A DNA stretch of 64,000 bases from Spongilla lacustris (lineage: Eukaryota > Porifera > Demospongiae > Spongillida > Spongillidae). The stretch is taken from assembly GCA_949361645.1 (NCBI GenBank), contig OX442422.1, positions 7,721,534-7,785,533 of the forward strand, written 5' to 3'. The position numbers and the translations under genes were made by a program. Positions 1 to 10,300 of the stretch are shown here, one piece after another. A model generated the notes under the pieces. That model had not been told where the DNA came from and did no database searches. It worked only from the letters and a program-made list of their open reading frames with translations. Within the stretch, counting starts at the first letter, position 1. Each line of letters begins with the position of its first letter.

Positions 1-422
1 GTTCAGCCAACATGGTGGGTACAATATACACATGTGCAAGTATGATCATCAACATGGCCTCTTCAAACAAATATCTGATGGGCCAGCACAAATGCTTGTG
101 CACGTTATAGGGTTTTAGCCAAACCACTTTTTCGCAACGAAAAAAAAAAATTACTGCAGGCTCCAGTACATGAAATTGTTATTTATAGTGATACATGTAT
201 GGGTGGCATGTTAGTAGTGATGTGGTGGGCATCCATGGAGCTTTGTTATTCATTATTCATGCAATAAAATCATATGATAATTGATGGAGTGCCAGGCAGC
301 AGCTATGATTGCTGCTCTATCACATGTCCTACAAAGTTTTATGAGTTATGAAGTGCAAAAGTAGCAGCTGCGGGCAAAAAGTCCCAAACCCTATTTGAGG
401 GAATACAACACCTTGTAGCCCT
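1..422. other. Non-coding, intronic-like sequence
   Basis: No coding exon seen. The first 30 bases match the conserved intronic sequence found just upstream of ankyrin exons in this cluster (minus-strand reading, as at 61330-61345), so another minus-strand ankyrin exon probably lies just left of the window. The rest holds no recognisable feature. Confidence 0.4.
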
Positions 423-499
423 TTCCACCACCCATGCAGATGTTCCGCACAAGCAGTATGACCTTCTCTTGTAACAAGGTTTAATGGAGTATCATCATA
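423..499 (-). pseudogene. Degenerate ankyrin-repeat exon, gene D series
   Basis: Read on the minus strand, a CTAG acceptor precedes codons for YDDTPLNL and then EGHTACAEHL, matching the first two thirds of the local repeat consensus. The LLSTPGIDVN half is replaced by unrelated sequence and there is no clear donor. It is either a decayed exon or a diverged terminal exon. Confidence 0.4.
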
Positions 500-1107
500 C
501 TAGAATGGGTACAATTAATTCAGTGAACACACTTTATTGTACTTAAATCTATGGCACTAAACAATTGAACATATGTAGTGTTCTGGTTCAACCCATTCGA
601 ACCGAACTTCAATGGTTCGTGATTAGTAATTAAATTAAAATGATACGAGTTAGTTCACTGATTTCATTCTTAACACAGATCTTGGTCAGAGTGCTAGCAT
701 TAGTAGTGTAATAGGAGGTTGCTAATTGCAAGATCAGCAATGAGAGCTGCTACATTGGTATTATCCTATCCACATCATTTACTATGGTCAAATTGCTTCT
801 TTATAGACAATTGAGGCCAGGTTTCCCAAAGCATCTCTCCTTTCATTGTGCTGCTAAGCCTCCTATTCTACAGTCAAGGGCATGTTCCATACCAGTCTGG
901 GAGCCACAATCATCACAAAAAGTGGGCATGTTAAATAAGGGGAGATAAATATATTGTTTATGCATCTGGTACTAGAAGCATAAAACTACAATCAATCACA
1001 TAGCTTCCTGATTGCTTAGCATTTCATTTTCAGTAACTATGCATTATTATACATTGTAAGTGTAGTGGGCTACCATATGCATTTTAACATTCAACAGGCC
1101 AACTCAC
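500..1107. other. Intronic or intergenic, nothing recognised
   Basis: AT-rich sequence between the degenerate exon and the next ankyrin exon. No splice-flanked repeat, transposon end or RNA gene seen. Confidence 0.4.
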
Positions 1108-1215
1108 CTTCTCCTTATAATTAATGTTCACATCAATACCAGGAGTGGAAAGGAGACGTTCCACACAAGTAGTATGACCTCCACATGCAGCAAGGTATAA
1201 TGGAGTATAACCATC
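1108..1215 (-). CDS. Ankyrin-repeat exon, gene D
   Basis: One 36-codon ankyrin repeat in a single phase-0 exon: CAG acceptor, then DGYTPLYLAACGGHTTC, LLSTPGIDVN and a two-residue extension, then donor GTGAGT. Exon bounds come from the splice consensus and from alignment to more than 20 similar exons in the window. The usual size is 102 nt; this one is 108. Such repeats form protein-binding solenoids; the partner is unknown. Confidence 0.75.
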
Positions 1216-1487
1216 CTGAAGTGGGTACAATAGTTTAGTCAACATGATGGGTACAATGTGTTTCAAACATAAAGTCACTAGTGTGTAAAGATGGACATGT
1301 GTATGAAGTATAATATGGACAATTTATGTATCTGATCATAATGTTTACATGTACATCACAGCAGAATAGTTTTTGGGACCAACATTTACAGGCTTGACAT
1401 AGCCCTCAAACATGAACACATCATGTTAAATTGTTCTTGTCTATTTATAATTATTGATAACTCTTTACATTCAATAGACCAACTCAC

Positions 1488-1589
1488 CCTATTTGCATTG
1501 TTCACGTCAATACCAGGAGTGGATAGGAGACGTTCCACACAAGTAGTATGACCTCCCATGGCAGTACAGTGTAATGGAGTATTACCATT
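1488..1589 (-). CDS. Ankyrin-repeat exon, gene D
   Basis: A 102-nt, 34-codon exon between a CAG acceptor and a GTGAGT donor, encoding NGNTPLHCTAMGGHTTC followed by LLSTPGIDVN. The reading frame is open and phase matches its neighbours, so it can splice directly to the exon at 1108-1215. Confidence 0.78.
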
Positions 1590-3401
1590 CTGGAGCGGGT
1601 ACAATAGTTCAGTCAAACAGTTTGTACGATGTACATACATGGGCATGAAACCATTAGGGTAGGATTTCATCCCAATTATGAATGTTCTTTAAAATGGGAC
1701 ACGCTGGTAACAAGACTGCTATCAATTGGATCACTTAGCTAGTTTTTAGTATCGAACAAGATATAAAAAAAGGATCCATTTCAAGATAACAAAAGGGATC
1801 CTGTCTTTCCTCATTCCTGGTCCTAAATAGTAGCGCCATTTTGTTTTTCTTCTTCCTTTATTTGAAAAGATCTCGAGATGGAAGAATATGAATGGATGTC
1901 CAGAATTTCAAGCGGTAGCATCCTCACTGGTGAGATATATGTGGATTGTATTGGACCTTGAACTGATATCAGAAATACATACCGGTACATTAAAATATAC
2001 TTTACATGAAAAAATCGACGTCAATTGTATCAATATAGGTTCAGCATTTCAATCAGTAGTGAGATATATTTATGGATCACTTGTTACTGTAGCTCTAGCT
2101 AGAAATTGTGTGTTCCAAACCATATGACCATGCTGTAATTATAGTCAAGCTTTAAATAGGACTAGACAATATCTTTGGTGTTCCAATTCGCAGTGTGTAT
2201 CGTTTGCTTATGTTAGTGTCAAAATGCCTTCTGGTTAGAAAAAGAAGAGAGCCAAACAATGATTGAAATACCTTGAAGCTTGAGACATTTTAGATTCAGA
2301 CAAGACGACGTTTTAGATTCAACCCGAGCAAGCTACAGAGCAGATTGAGCCTGATGGCCTCACAGCACGGAAAGTATCTATCAGAGCCTGAAAAGGAAAG
2401 GACTACTAAAAGACAATGATATTGGCAGTGCTCTCTAAATGAAGGTAATCAATCACATTCCTTGTACCTCTTTAACTTATGACCCTTCATTGTGTCTGCT
2501 GGTGATGTCTGCTAAGTACTGTCTTTATAGAAAGCTGCTGCAAGTTAGTGTAACTATCAATAATAGTGAGTATAAATACTCTTAGTTACATGTACATGTA
2601 TGTTACCATTTTCTCATTACATGAACATGGAAAATGAAAGGAGAGGATGACTTCCATCGAAACTCCAAGATCCAGATCATTCCATGATGGAGCAGATGCA
2701 TGTACCACATTTCAGAACACATGCATGCTTGCTGTGCTTGCACACCTGGTGCTTACAAGTACATCACATTTCCAACTCAGAAAACAAAGTATGGATATGA
2801 ATAGGATGATTGCCATTTGACAGGTGCGTGCACCTCACATACATACTTGAGATGCACATGTACATGTAGTACATGGTCATCATTGGTGGGACTAGAATTG
2901 TTGAGAGCTAGAAATTCAATGTGCAAGAGATTACATATATAAATTTACTTCTGATGGCAGTGGGTGCATACATGTGATGTACATGTTTACATATTCATGT
3001 GAGGCCTGGGGACCTCACCAGTTCAGGTCCAACAGAGCAAAATTTATGAAATGGAACTTTGGAGGCCAAATGACCAGCACCAGCAATAGTTCAGTGAATT
3101 TGGTAGCCCTTTACCTTTATTAGAAATGGTCAATCAGCAACCCCCCCCTTTCAAATTTTTGTCTACCTCGTAAGGTCCTGCACTCATTGGAAATGGCCCG
3201 TGGTGCATTAAATATATGCCACAAATCATCATACGTTGAATTATGTGGATAAATAAACTCCGTACTGGCATGCCATCTGAAGTTGCTGAATTGGTCCAAA
3301 ATGGTCGATGGCTACCTGCTAAATTGTACTCTGTCCCATATGCTATACATCTACATGTACCATGTGCCATCAATCCGTTATTCAGGAAGCACGAACTCAA
3401 C
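1590..3401. other. Long intron of gene D, no gene seen
   Basis: About 1.8 kb between two minus-strand ankyrin exons. It is rich in TACATGTA-type palindromes. Short open frames on both strands show no family resemblance and no codon bias; I call none of them. Confidence 0.4.
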
Positions 3402-3503
3402 CTTATTCTTAATGTTGATATCAATACCAGGAGTGGAAAGGAGACGTTCCAAACATGTAGTATGACCTTCCCTTGCTGCATTATGTAATGGAGCATCACC
3501 ATC
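3402..3503 (-). CDS. Ankyrin-repeat exon, gene D
   Basis: A 102-nt repeat exon encoding DGDAPLHNAAREGHTTC and LLSTPGIDINI, with a GTTGAG donor instead of the usual GTGAGT. The acceptor side carries the conserved local sequence TACCCACTCCAG. Frame and phase agree with the gene D series. Confidence 0.75.
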
Positions 3504-3834
3504 CTGGAGTGGGTACAATAGTTCAGTCAACATCATGGTGGGTATGGTAGAACTGCCTGAGCTTATGAGAACTCAAAACTTAAATTGCAACAGGCTACGT
3601 GAATCACTGCGCCCACTACGAACTGAATATCTGATGTGCACACTCCCATACCTCCTTTGGCATCTGAGCTATTGTTATGTGCACTATTTAGGCTTGTATT
3701 CCAGAACAAAGCAAACGCTGACTCCATTACCCCTCACCTTCTCACAAGTATACATACCTCACACTGTATCTAAGGACATGTACACCCCGCATTGTATATA
3801 TGCTATGAGTATCATCCATAGAGCAATAACTAAC

Positions 3835-3869
3835 CTCATTATTAATGTTCACATCAATACCAAGAGAGT
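3835..3869 (-). pseudogene. 3' part of an ankyrin exon broken by a hAT element
   Basis: Encodes the end of a repeat (GIDVNINNE) up to a GTTAGT donor. The exon is cut at 3869/3870 by a 2.5-kb hAT insertion and resumes at 6402. Removing the element and one copy of the 8-bp duplication gives exactly 102 nt in frame, so this was an ordinary gene D exon. Confidence 0.7.
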
Positions 3870-4084
3870 CAGCGCCAGGTTAACCGGGGCGCAGGTGGCG
3901 CAAAAGCGCCAGGCCCACCGACGATAGGGGCCCATTAATCCACATATGTACACGCCCACAATGGATTAATTTAATTTGTTAATAAGTGCAACTAGTAAAG
4001 CAGCGCCGTGCAGATGCGCGTGTGTTAAAGGCGAATCGGCCCAACGGAACACCCATATAAAAATTGACCACCTCGCCACAGTAT

Positions 4085-4162
4085 GTACGGTGCGCATTTT
4101 ATTAACAGCTTGCTGCGTTGCACCAGCTGCAGAACGGAGCTTTTCAGAATTGAAACTTATAA
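4085..4162 (+). pseudogene. hAT transposase C-terminal dimerisation domain remnant
   Basis: The plus frame reads RILLTACCVAPAAERSFSE followed by LKLI, the signature of the hAT C-terminal dimerisation region. The frame is cut after LKLI by a nested element and resumes at about 5541 with KTFLN, which is what follows in intact family members. Upstream parts of the transposase are not recognisable here. Confidence 0.6.
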
Positions 4163-5540
4163 ACATAGGCGTAGGAAGCGGGGGGGCAGGGGAGGCTATA
4201 GCCCCCCCCACTTTTGATATTGGGGGGGCTAAGCCCCCTCACTTTTTCGGCCCATATTTAATATTAATCGCTCTGTTAACGGATGCAAGATCACGGCGAG
4301 CAGAAAGGAGCTGATTACCTATATCTATCCGTTTTCGGAACGGCGTCGGTATGGCAGCGATTCTGCATGACCCTCAATTATCATAGACTGACAAATGTAT
4401 GGGGATATAAAAAAGGGACCTAACGCAGTAATATTGAATTTACCAGAAACGAGCCTCAAAGTGGACGCGTGCATGTACGCGTAATTAAAATTTACACCGC
4501 CATTTAATATGGACAGTCGAATTTCAAGTGCATAAGAAAGGATGAAGTTGTAGAGGACCAAATAAAAATAAGATGCATTAGGTCCCTTTTCGCGGATATT
4601 TTCTCATATTTATGTCATAAATTGCACAGCAAGGCCGGTTCTTTAGGGCTACTACTACTAGACATTGCCGCAGGCAGCAAATGTGTGGCAAAGATACGTA
4701 AAAGGCTCTATATACGGCAATGCTGCACCAAGGATATTGACAGCAGGAAATCGAAAATGCATGCAATTACCTATACATATACATGTACATGTATACTTAG
4801 CTTGTAGTCTTCTAATCACTATCTTAACTTTTGTCATGAAATTGTGCGTCGAAGAAATGTTATGGCAACCCCACATGGCCAATCGTGCTGTGTATATGCA
4901 CACACGTATAGTTATCTCTGCATTTACACTCGTATATCATTCTCATACTATGCCATACTATTAGTTGCGTATACATGTGAAAATCTTTTAACTACAATGG
5001 AATTGTGTAAAGTTAAAGCATCGCGGAATACGGTTTGGTAACCAGTGGCGCGGCCGTGGCTATTTCATGGCTGGGGGGCTGAATAATAATATTATAATAT
5101 TATAGCGCCTCCCTCCCACAGTCACCGGCAAACACACGCACTATCGCTGGTCGATCCGTTTAGTTTACTTCGTCAACAAAATGCGAACGAACAATGTCGC
5201 TGCTCTAAATACATGCATCATCGAATCCTCGATCCGATTCTCCACTGCATGGATAGCACGAACAAATTTTGCACTGTTTGCAACTGTCTTATAAGACCAG
5301 ACCGCTCAAAAGTCCATGATGTAATTATACATCGAGTTACATGGATTGCCTCCATGCATGACGCGCATGCGTGGAATTATGGGTGCCCCCCGTGCTTTAC
5401 ATGATTTAGGCCCTCAGGTGGGGCCTGTGTGCCAGGTCCCACCTGGCCACTGCGCAACTGACAGCTTCGTTTTACCACACCCACTTATGAATAATTAATT
5501 TCAGCCCCCCCACTTTTTGAACCGTTCCTACGCCACTGGT
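4163..5540. mobile_element. Nested G/C-rich-ended non-autonomous element
   Basis: Inverted ends: GGCGTAGGAAGC on the left and, complemented, GGCGTAGGAACGG on the right, followed inward by G-runs and C-runs. It interrupts the hAT transposase remnant; a TAAA motif occurs on both sides as a possible decayed target duplication. Its interior (about 4775-5510) is related to 17590-18260, so the family occurs at least twice here. No coding capacity seen. Confidence 0.55.
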
Positions 5541-6401
5541 AAAGACTTTTTTGAATCCATCAATTACGGAAGATACTTAAGATATTCTTGAAGTCTTATA
5601 GCTTTGATTAGATCGAAATGAAACTGCAGCATTCTTGGACTGGTGGATCGGGAGAAACAAGTATTGTATCTATTTTTAGCATGTTACTTAGTACAGGGGA
5701 AACGTGGGCCGTTTTGATTTTATAAAGGATTTTTTAAAATCCTCTGTTCACTGTGTGATTGAACATTAAAATTCATTTGTATGTAATATCACGTAATGAT
5801 TCCAAAATGATTCCACGCGTTTTTTCCTATGATAACTAAGCTTATGCTGTTTTCGTGACTTTAGAAGTGCAAAAGTTGCAAAGCGGCTGGGGCTCCGCCC
5901 CAGACCCCCCATGGCCCATATCCGGACATCCGTGCTGGGCCCGGGGGGAGGCGTATCCAGGTATCCTTCACCCCCACCATCGCCCCGAAATCCTGGATCC
6001 GTCCCTGCTATGCAGTACTAAAATTTAGTACATTTATCAGTTGATTCGTTTTCAGCCGTTCAAGCTAGAACTAGAAAAATCGCTTTTCATGCATGTGTAT
6101 CTTCATTAAAAAGATTAGAAATGATTACATACATGTGTGCGCTGTGTACGAAACAAACCAGCTACGCATGGTGGAAAACGAATGATATCGGAAGGAGTTA
6201 TGTTCAAACCCGGAAAATGCACCCTCGAGCGAGGATGGAGTGGCTGCCAAGACCCTTTTTGCCTAGGGCCGCCAAATGCGCCGGCCCTGCTGCAAGAAGA
6301 ACCCCCCCGGCCCCCCCCGCTTGCATTAATACTAGGCAGGGCTGCAGGGGCCCACAAGATTTACCCTGCGCCAGGCCCATTAAACGGTTAATCCGGCACT
6401 G
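5541..6401. other. Remainder of the hAT element, with GC-rich insert fragment
   Basis: After the short transposase tail this holds degenerate sequence. A GC-rich block at about 5885-6005 (GGCTGGGGCTCCGCCCC and GGCGTATCCAGG motifs) resembles the end of another non-autonomous element. The final 200 bases are the GC-rich subterminal part of the hAT. Confidence 0.35.
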
Positions 6402-6478
6402 CCAAGAGTGGAAAGGAGATGTTCCACACAAGTAGTACGACCTCTGCTTGCAGCATCGTGCAATGGTGTATCACCGTG
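6402..6478 (-). pseudogene. 5' part of the ankyrin exon broken by the hAT element
   Basis: Begins after a CCAG acceptor and encodes HGDTPLHDAASRGRTTC then EHLLSTL. It continues at 3859 once the hAT is removed, giving 102 nt. The conserved intronic sequence upstream (GTCAACATC then ATGGTGGG) stops at 6517, where composite element 1 begins; its natural continuation is the complement of the sequence left of 42231. Confidence 0.7.
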
Positions 6479-6509
6479 CTGGAATGTGTACAATAGTTCA
6501 GTCAACATC

Positions 6510-6517
6510 ATGGTGGG
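6510..6517. repeat. 8-bp target-site duplication ATGGTGGG, half of a swapped pair
   Basis: It lies immediately left of composite element 1. Its partner is not at the right end of that element but, complemented (CCCACCAT, 42223-42230), at the left of composite element 2. Confidence 0.85.
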
Positions 6518-7187
6518 CAGTGATGCCGCGGCCAGCACGGACCGTCCGTGACCGTATTCATTTGACGGTTTTTGACGGCCGACCGTGACCGTGACCGGGA
6601 AGCTTACCGATCACGTGATTAAACCGTGAAAAATAATTGGCCGTCAAATTTATTTGCTGGCCGTCCGTGGCCGTCAGAACTTTTGACGGTCATTAAGTCT
6701 ATTCATGTCACTAGCGTCACGTGAAGGAGATTTTTTCCCTGCGTGGCAAATGTCTTTCCAAGAACCTTTGAGGATAAGCCACCTGATAGCGCGGTGAAGT
6801 CTGCAGCAAACCCACCCGACTGTCACCAACACGTGGCTATGGAACCATTAAAATTTTTATTATTATTTACATTGTCCACCTCGCCATGACATAGTCTCGT
6901 CCCCAGCCTGATATGTGCCATCCGCTGCTGCCGAATGTGGGTCTGGGGACGCGACTTGCCATGATTATGCGTTATCGCGTGGATTCCACGTGCAAACGAG
7001 TTTTCTCCCAGTTGAGACTCATTGTGAAGATGGAGGATGGATCCAGCCAGGATTGAATCTGTTCTCTTTCTCAGCAGCAATAAAGGCTTTAGTTAATTGA
7101 ATCTGTACTTTCACACTTGTTCTGCTATGCCCATGCATACCGTTCATGAACCATTTCTATTGATACGTGCATGCCAAACTTCTATAG

Positions 7188-7318
7188 TGTAGTATATTGA
7201 GGTAGCCATTGTGTAATTAGGCAGTGCGCATGCGCATGGGTAGAGCCATAGCACGATTGATGACTCATGTGTGCGTTGCTGTGATCTGATGCCATCTTTT
7301 GGAGATTGATACAGAATA
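7188..7318 (+). repeat. 5' LTR, gypsy copy 1
   Basis: 131 bp, starting TGTAGTATATTGAGG and ending GATACAGAATA, identical to 11509-11639. It ends in TA rather than the canonical CA. The gag start codon is only 16 bases downstream. A TGGGATTGG sequence at 7320-7328 is the only place for a primer binding site, but I cannot assign the tRNA. Confidence 0.93.
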
Positions 7319-7334
7319 ATGGGATTGGTAAGCA

Positions 7335-10300
7335 ATGGAGTCATTTCGTAATTTAGATCCTTTCGACCCCGAGTTGGAGCGGATTGAAGATTATAAAGAG
7401 CGTTTTGACTTTTATTGCGTCGCACATGGGGTTGCAGAGGAGAGGAAGAAGGCGCTTTTCTTGACAGGAATGGGTCAGAAGATGTATACAAGACTCAAGA
7501 TATGGGTGAGCCCAACACCTCTACATGACTTGTCACTGGACGAGATTGTCGCCAAACTGAAAGCCAGAACGGTGCCTGAGACTATCGAGATAGCAGAGCG
7601 GTTCCGGTTTTTCAAGCGCCAGCAGGGAGCGGATGAAGGACTGACGGACTATATGTCTGGGCTGCGCGCGTTGGCGAAAACTTGTAACTTTGGCAATTAC
7701 TTAGAAACAGCGTTGAGAGACCAGTTTGTTTGCGGATTGAAAGACGTGCAAATACAGCGAGAACTACTATGCACACGAGATTTAACGGTTTCTCAGGCGT
7801 TTGAAAAAGGACGATCAATGGAAGCAGTACTCAAGGAAACGAAGACATTTCACCAGGATGAAGAGCGTTCTGTCCAACAAGAATCTAAAGGTCCTGATAA
7901 TGGAGGCCCTGGAGGCACTTACAAATTGTCCAAGAGCCCACAGAGTGCCTGCTATCGTTGTGGGGGAATGGGTCACCCAGCAGACAGCTGTTTCTTTAGG
8001 AAGAAGAGATGCAACAGCTGTGGGAAGATAGGGCACAAGGCTAAAGTGTGCAGAAGCAGTCAGGGTAGCAGGAAGAAAGGGGACAAAGGGAAATCAAGTA
8101 AGATGCATCTGTTAGAAGCTGATTCACATAGTCCGGACAGCTGTTCCAGTGGTGAAGACGAGGAAGATAGAGACATGGAGATTCACAAGTTGGCAGGCTC
8201 CAAAAATCATTACAAGAAACTGATAACAAGGTTGGAAGTTGAGGGGGAAAATATTGATTTTGAGGTAGACACAGGAGCCGAGCTCTCTACAATTCCTTGG
8301 CAGGTATTCAGGCGTCATCTAAGTAAAATACCAGTTCAGCCATCTTCAGTCATACTCAGGCAATATGATGGTAGTGTATTACCTATTAAAGGAGAAATTA
8401 CAGTAGGTGTAGTGTCAGAACAACAGAGGGAGATAGGACAGTTTGTTATAGTGAAGAATGCAGACTCACAGCTTCCCTTACTTGGTCGTGATTGGTTGTA
8501 CAAACTGCGCCTGAACTGGCCTAGGATGCTAACCCCTCCTGATGTAGGAGATCCTAGGGTACACACGCTGTTAACAGCTGGTTGGATCAACGAGTTCCCA
8601 GAGGTGATGGGGAACGGGTTAGGATGCCTAAAAGGAATTATGGCAAGTATTGAACTCAAAGAGGGGGCTCATCCTAAGTTCTGTAAGCATAGGCCTATAC
8701 CTTTTGCCCTTAGAGCCCAGGTGGAAGAAGCTATAAGGCAGCAAGTGGAAGATGGAGAGTTAAAACCAGTGGAGCAAAGTGAATGGGCAGCCCCCATTGT
8801 GGTCATTAGAAAAAATGACGGAAGTATCAGGGTTTGTGCAGACTTTAAGGTAACAATAAATCCTTATTTGTGTCAGAAAACGTTCCCCCTACCAACTGCT
8901 GATGAGGTTTTTTCCACCTTGGCTGGGGGTGAATCATTCACCAAGCTAGATTTGGCTCGTGCTTTTAAGCAAATGGAAGTAGCAAAAGAAAGTCGTCATT
9001 TCTTAACAATCAACACCCATTTAGGGTTGTTCCAATTTCAGAGGCTTCCATTTGGTGTTGCCACGGCACCAGCTATGTGGCAGCGGGCAATGTCTATTGT
9101 TCTACAGGGCTGTAAGCGAGTAGTGTACTACATGGATGATATATTGGTCACTGGCAGTAGTAGGATGGAGCATGAGGCTAATTTGAGGCACGTTTTCCAG
9201 CGCCTGCAGCAATATGGCTTGAAGATCAATTTGGGTAAATGTCGGTTCTTCCAAAAGTCAGTGGATTTCTTGGGGCATCGGGTGACCCCAGAAGGGGTTC
9301 AGCCTATGGATGAGAGGGTGAAAGGGATCATGGCTGCTTCTACTCCCCAGAATAGGGCTGAACTGAAGTCTTTTCTTGGACTTATATCGTACAACTCAAA
9401 GTTCATTCCCTCCCTTTCAACGGTCCTCCATCCATTGTACAAGTTATTGCAGAAGGAAATTAAATGGAGGTGGTCCAAGGACCAGGAATCGTCATTCCAG
9501 TCTGCAAAAGAATTAGTTAGTAAGGCAACGTTGCTTGTACATTATGATCCAACGAAGCCTGTCAAAGTTTACTGTGATGCTTCCTCAGTGGGTGTTGGAG
9601 CTTGTCTGATGCATGTGGAGAAGGGAGTGGAGCGACCCGTAATGTATGCTTCTAGGAGTCTATCTCAAGCTGAAACAAAATATGCTCAAATCGAAAGGGA
9701 AGCACTTGCAATTATCTTTGCAGTAAAGAAGTTTCACCAGTACCTGTATGGAAGGCAATTTGTATTGGTGACAGATCATCGACCACTATGTAAGATTTTG
9801 GGGCATGACCAAGCTATTCCACCTCTGGCTGCTGCAAGGATGCAGCGCTGGGCACTCATCTTGAGTGCTTATAGGTATTCCATTCAGTACATCGCAGGTG
9901 AGAAGAACAGTTGTGCCGATTGTCTTTCAAGGCTTCCTGTGAAACAGCAGGATGCTGGAGCAGCTGAATCCAGTGGTGACATCTTTGCACTTGATTGGCT
10001 GTCCATTCCAGTCACAGCGAAAGATGTTGCAAATGCCACAAGGAAAGGCAAAGTACTTGCAGTTGTACTACAGTGGGTGCAACATGGGAATTGGCCGTCA
10101 CAGTCTAATGAAGCTACAGATCCTTACTTTAGACGACGTTTTGAGCTAACATGCCAGAATGGGTGCATCTTGTGGGGGCAACGGGTGGTTATCCCAAATA
10201 GTCTCCGAGAGCAGTTACTCAAAGAGCTGCATGAAGGCCATATTGGAATTGTGCGAATGAAAAGTTTGGCTAGGAGCTATATTTGGTGGCCAAAATTGGA

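Larger units (their letters stand above)
3870..6401. mobile_element. hAT-superfamily DNA transposon, decayed, inside an ankyrin exon
   Basis: The ends are inverted: the left begins CAGCGCCAGGTTAACCG and the right, complemented, begins CAGTGCCGGATTAACCG. The target-site duplication is CCAAGAGT, 8 bp as is typical of hAT; the left copy has an extra AG. A remnant of a hAT transposase C-terminus lies near 4085-4165 and 5541-5575. The element is itself interrupted by a second G/C-rich element at about 4163-5540. It cannot encode a full transposase. Confidence 0.75.

Noticed and set aside
6915..7100. A 61-codon frame inside the hAT part of composite 1 as transposase remnant
   Set aside because: It lacks the ERxFS and LKxIK signatures and the element is too short; I could not support a function.
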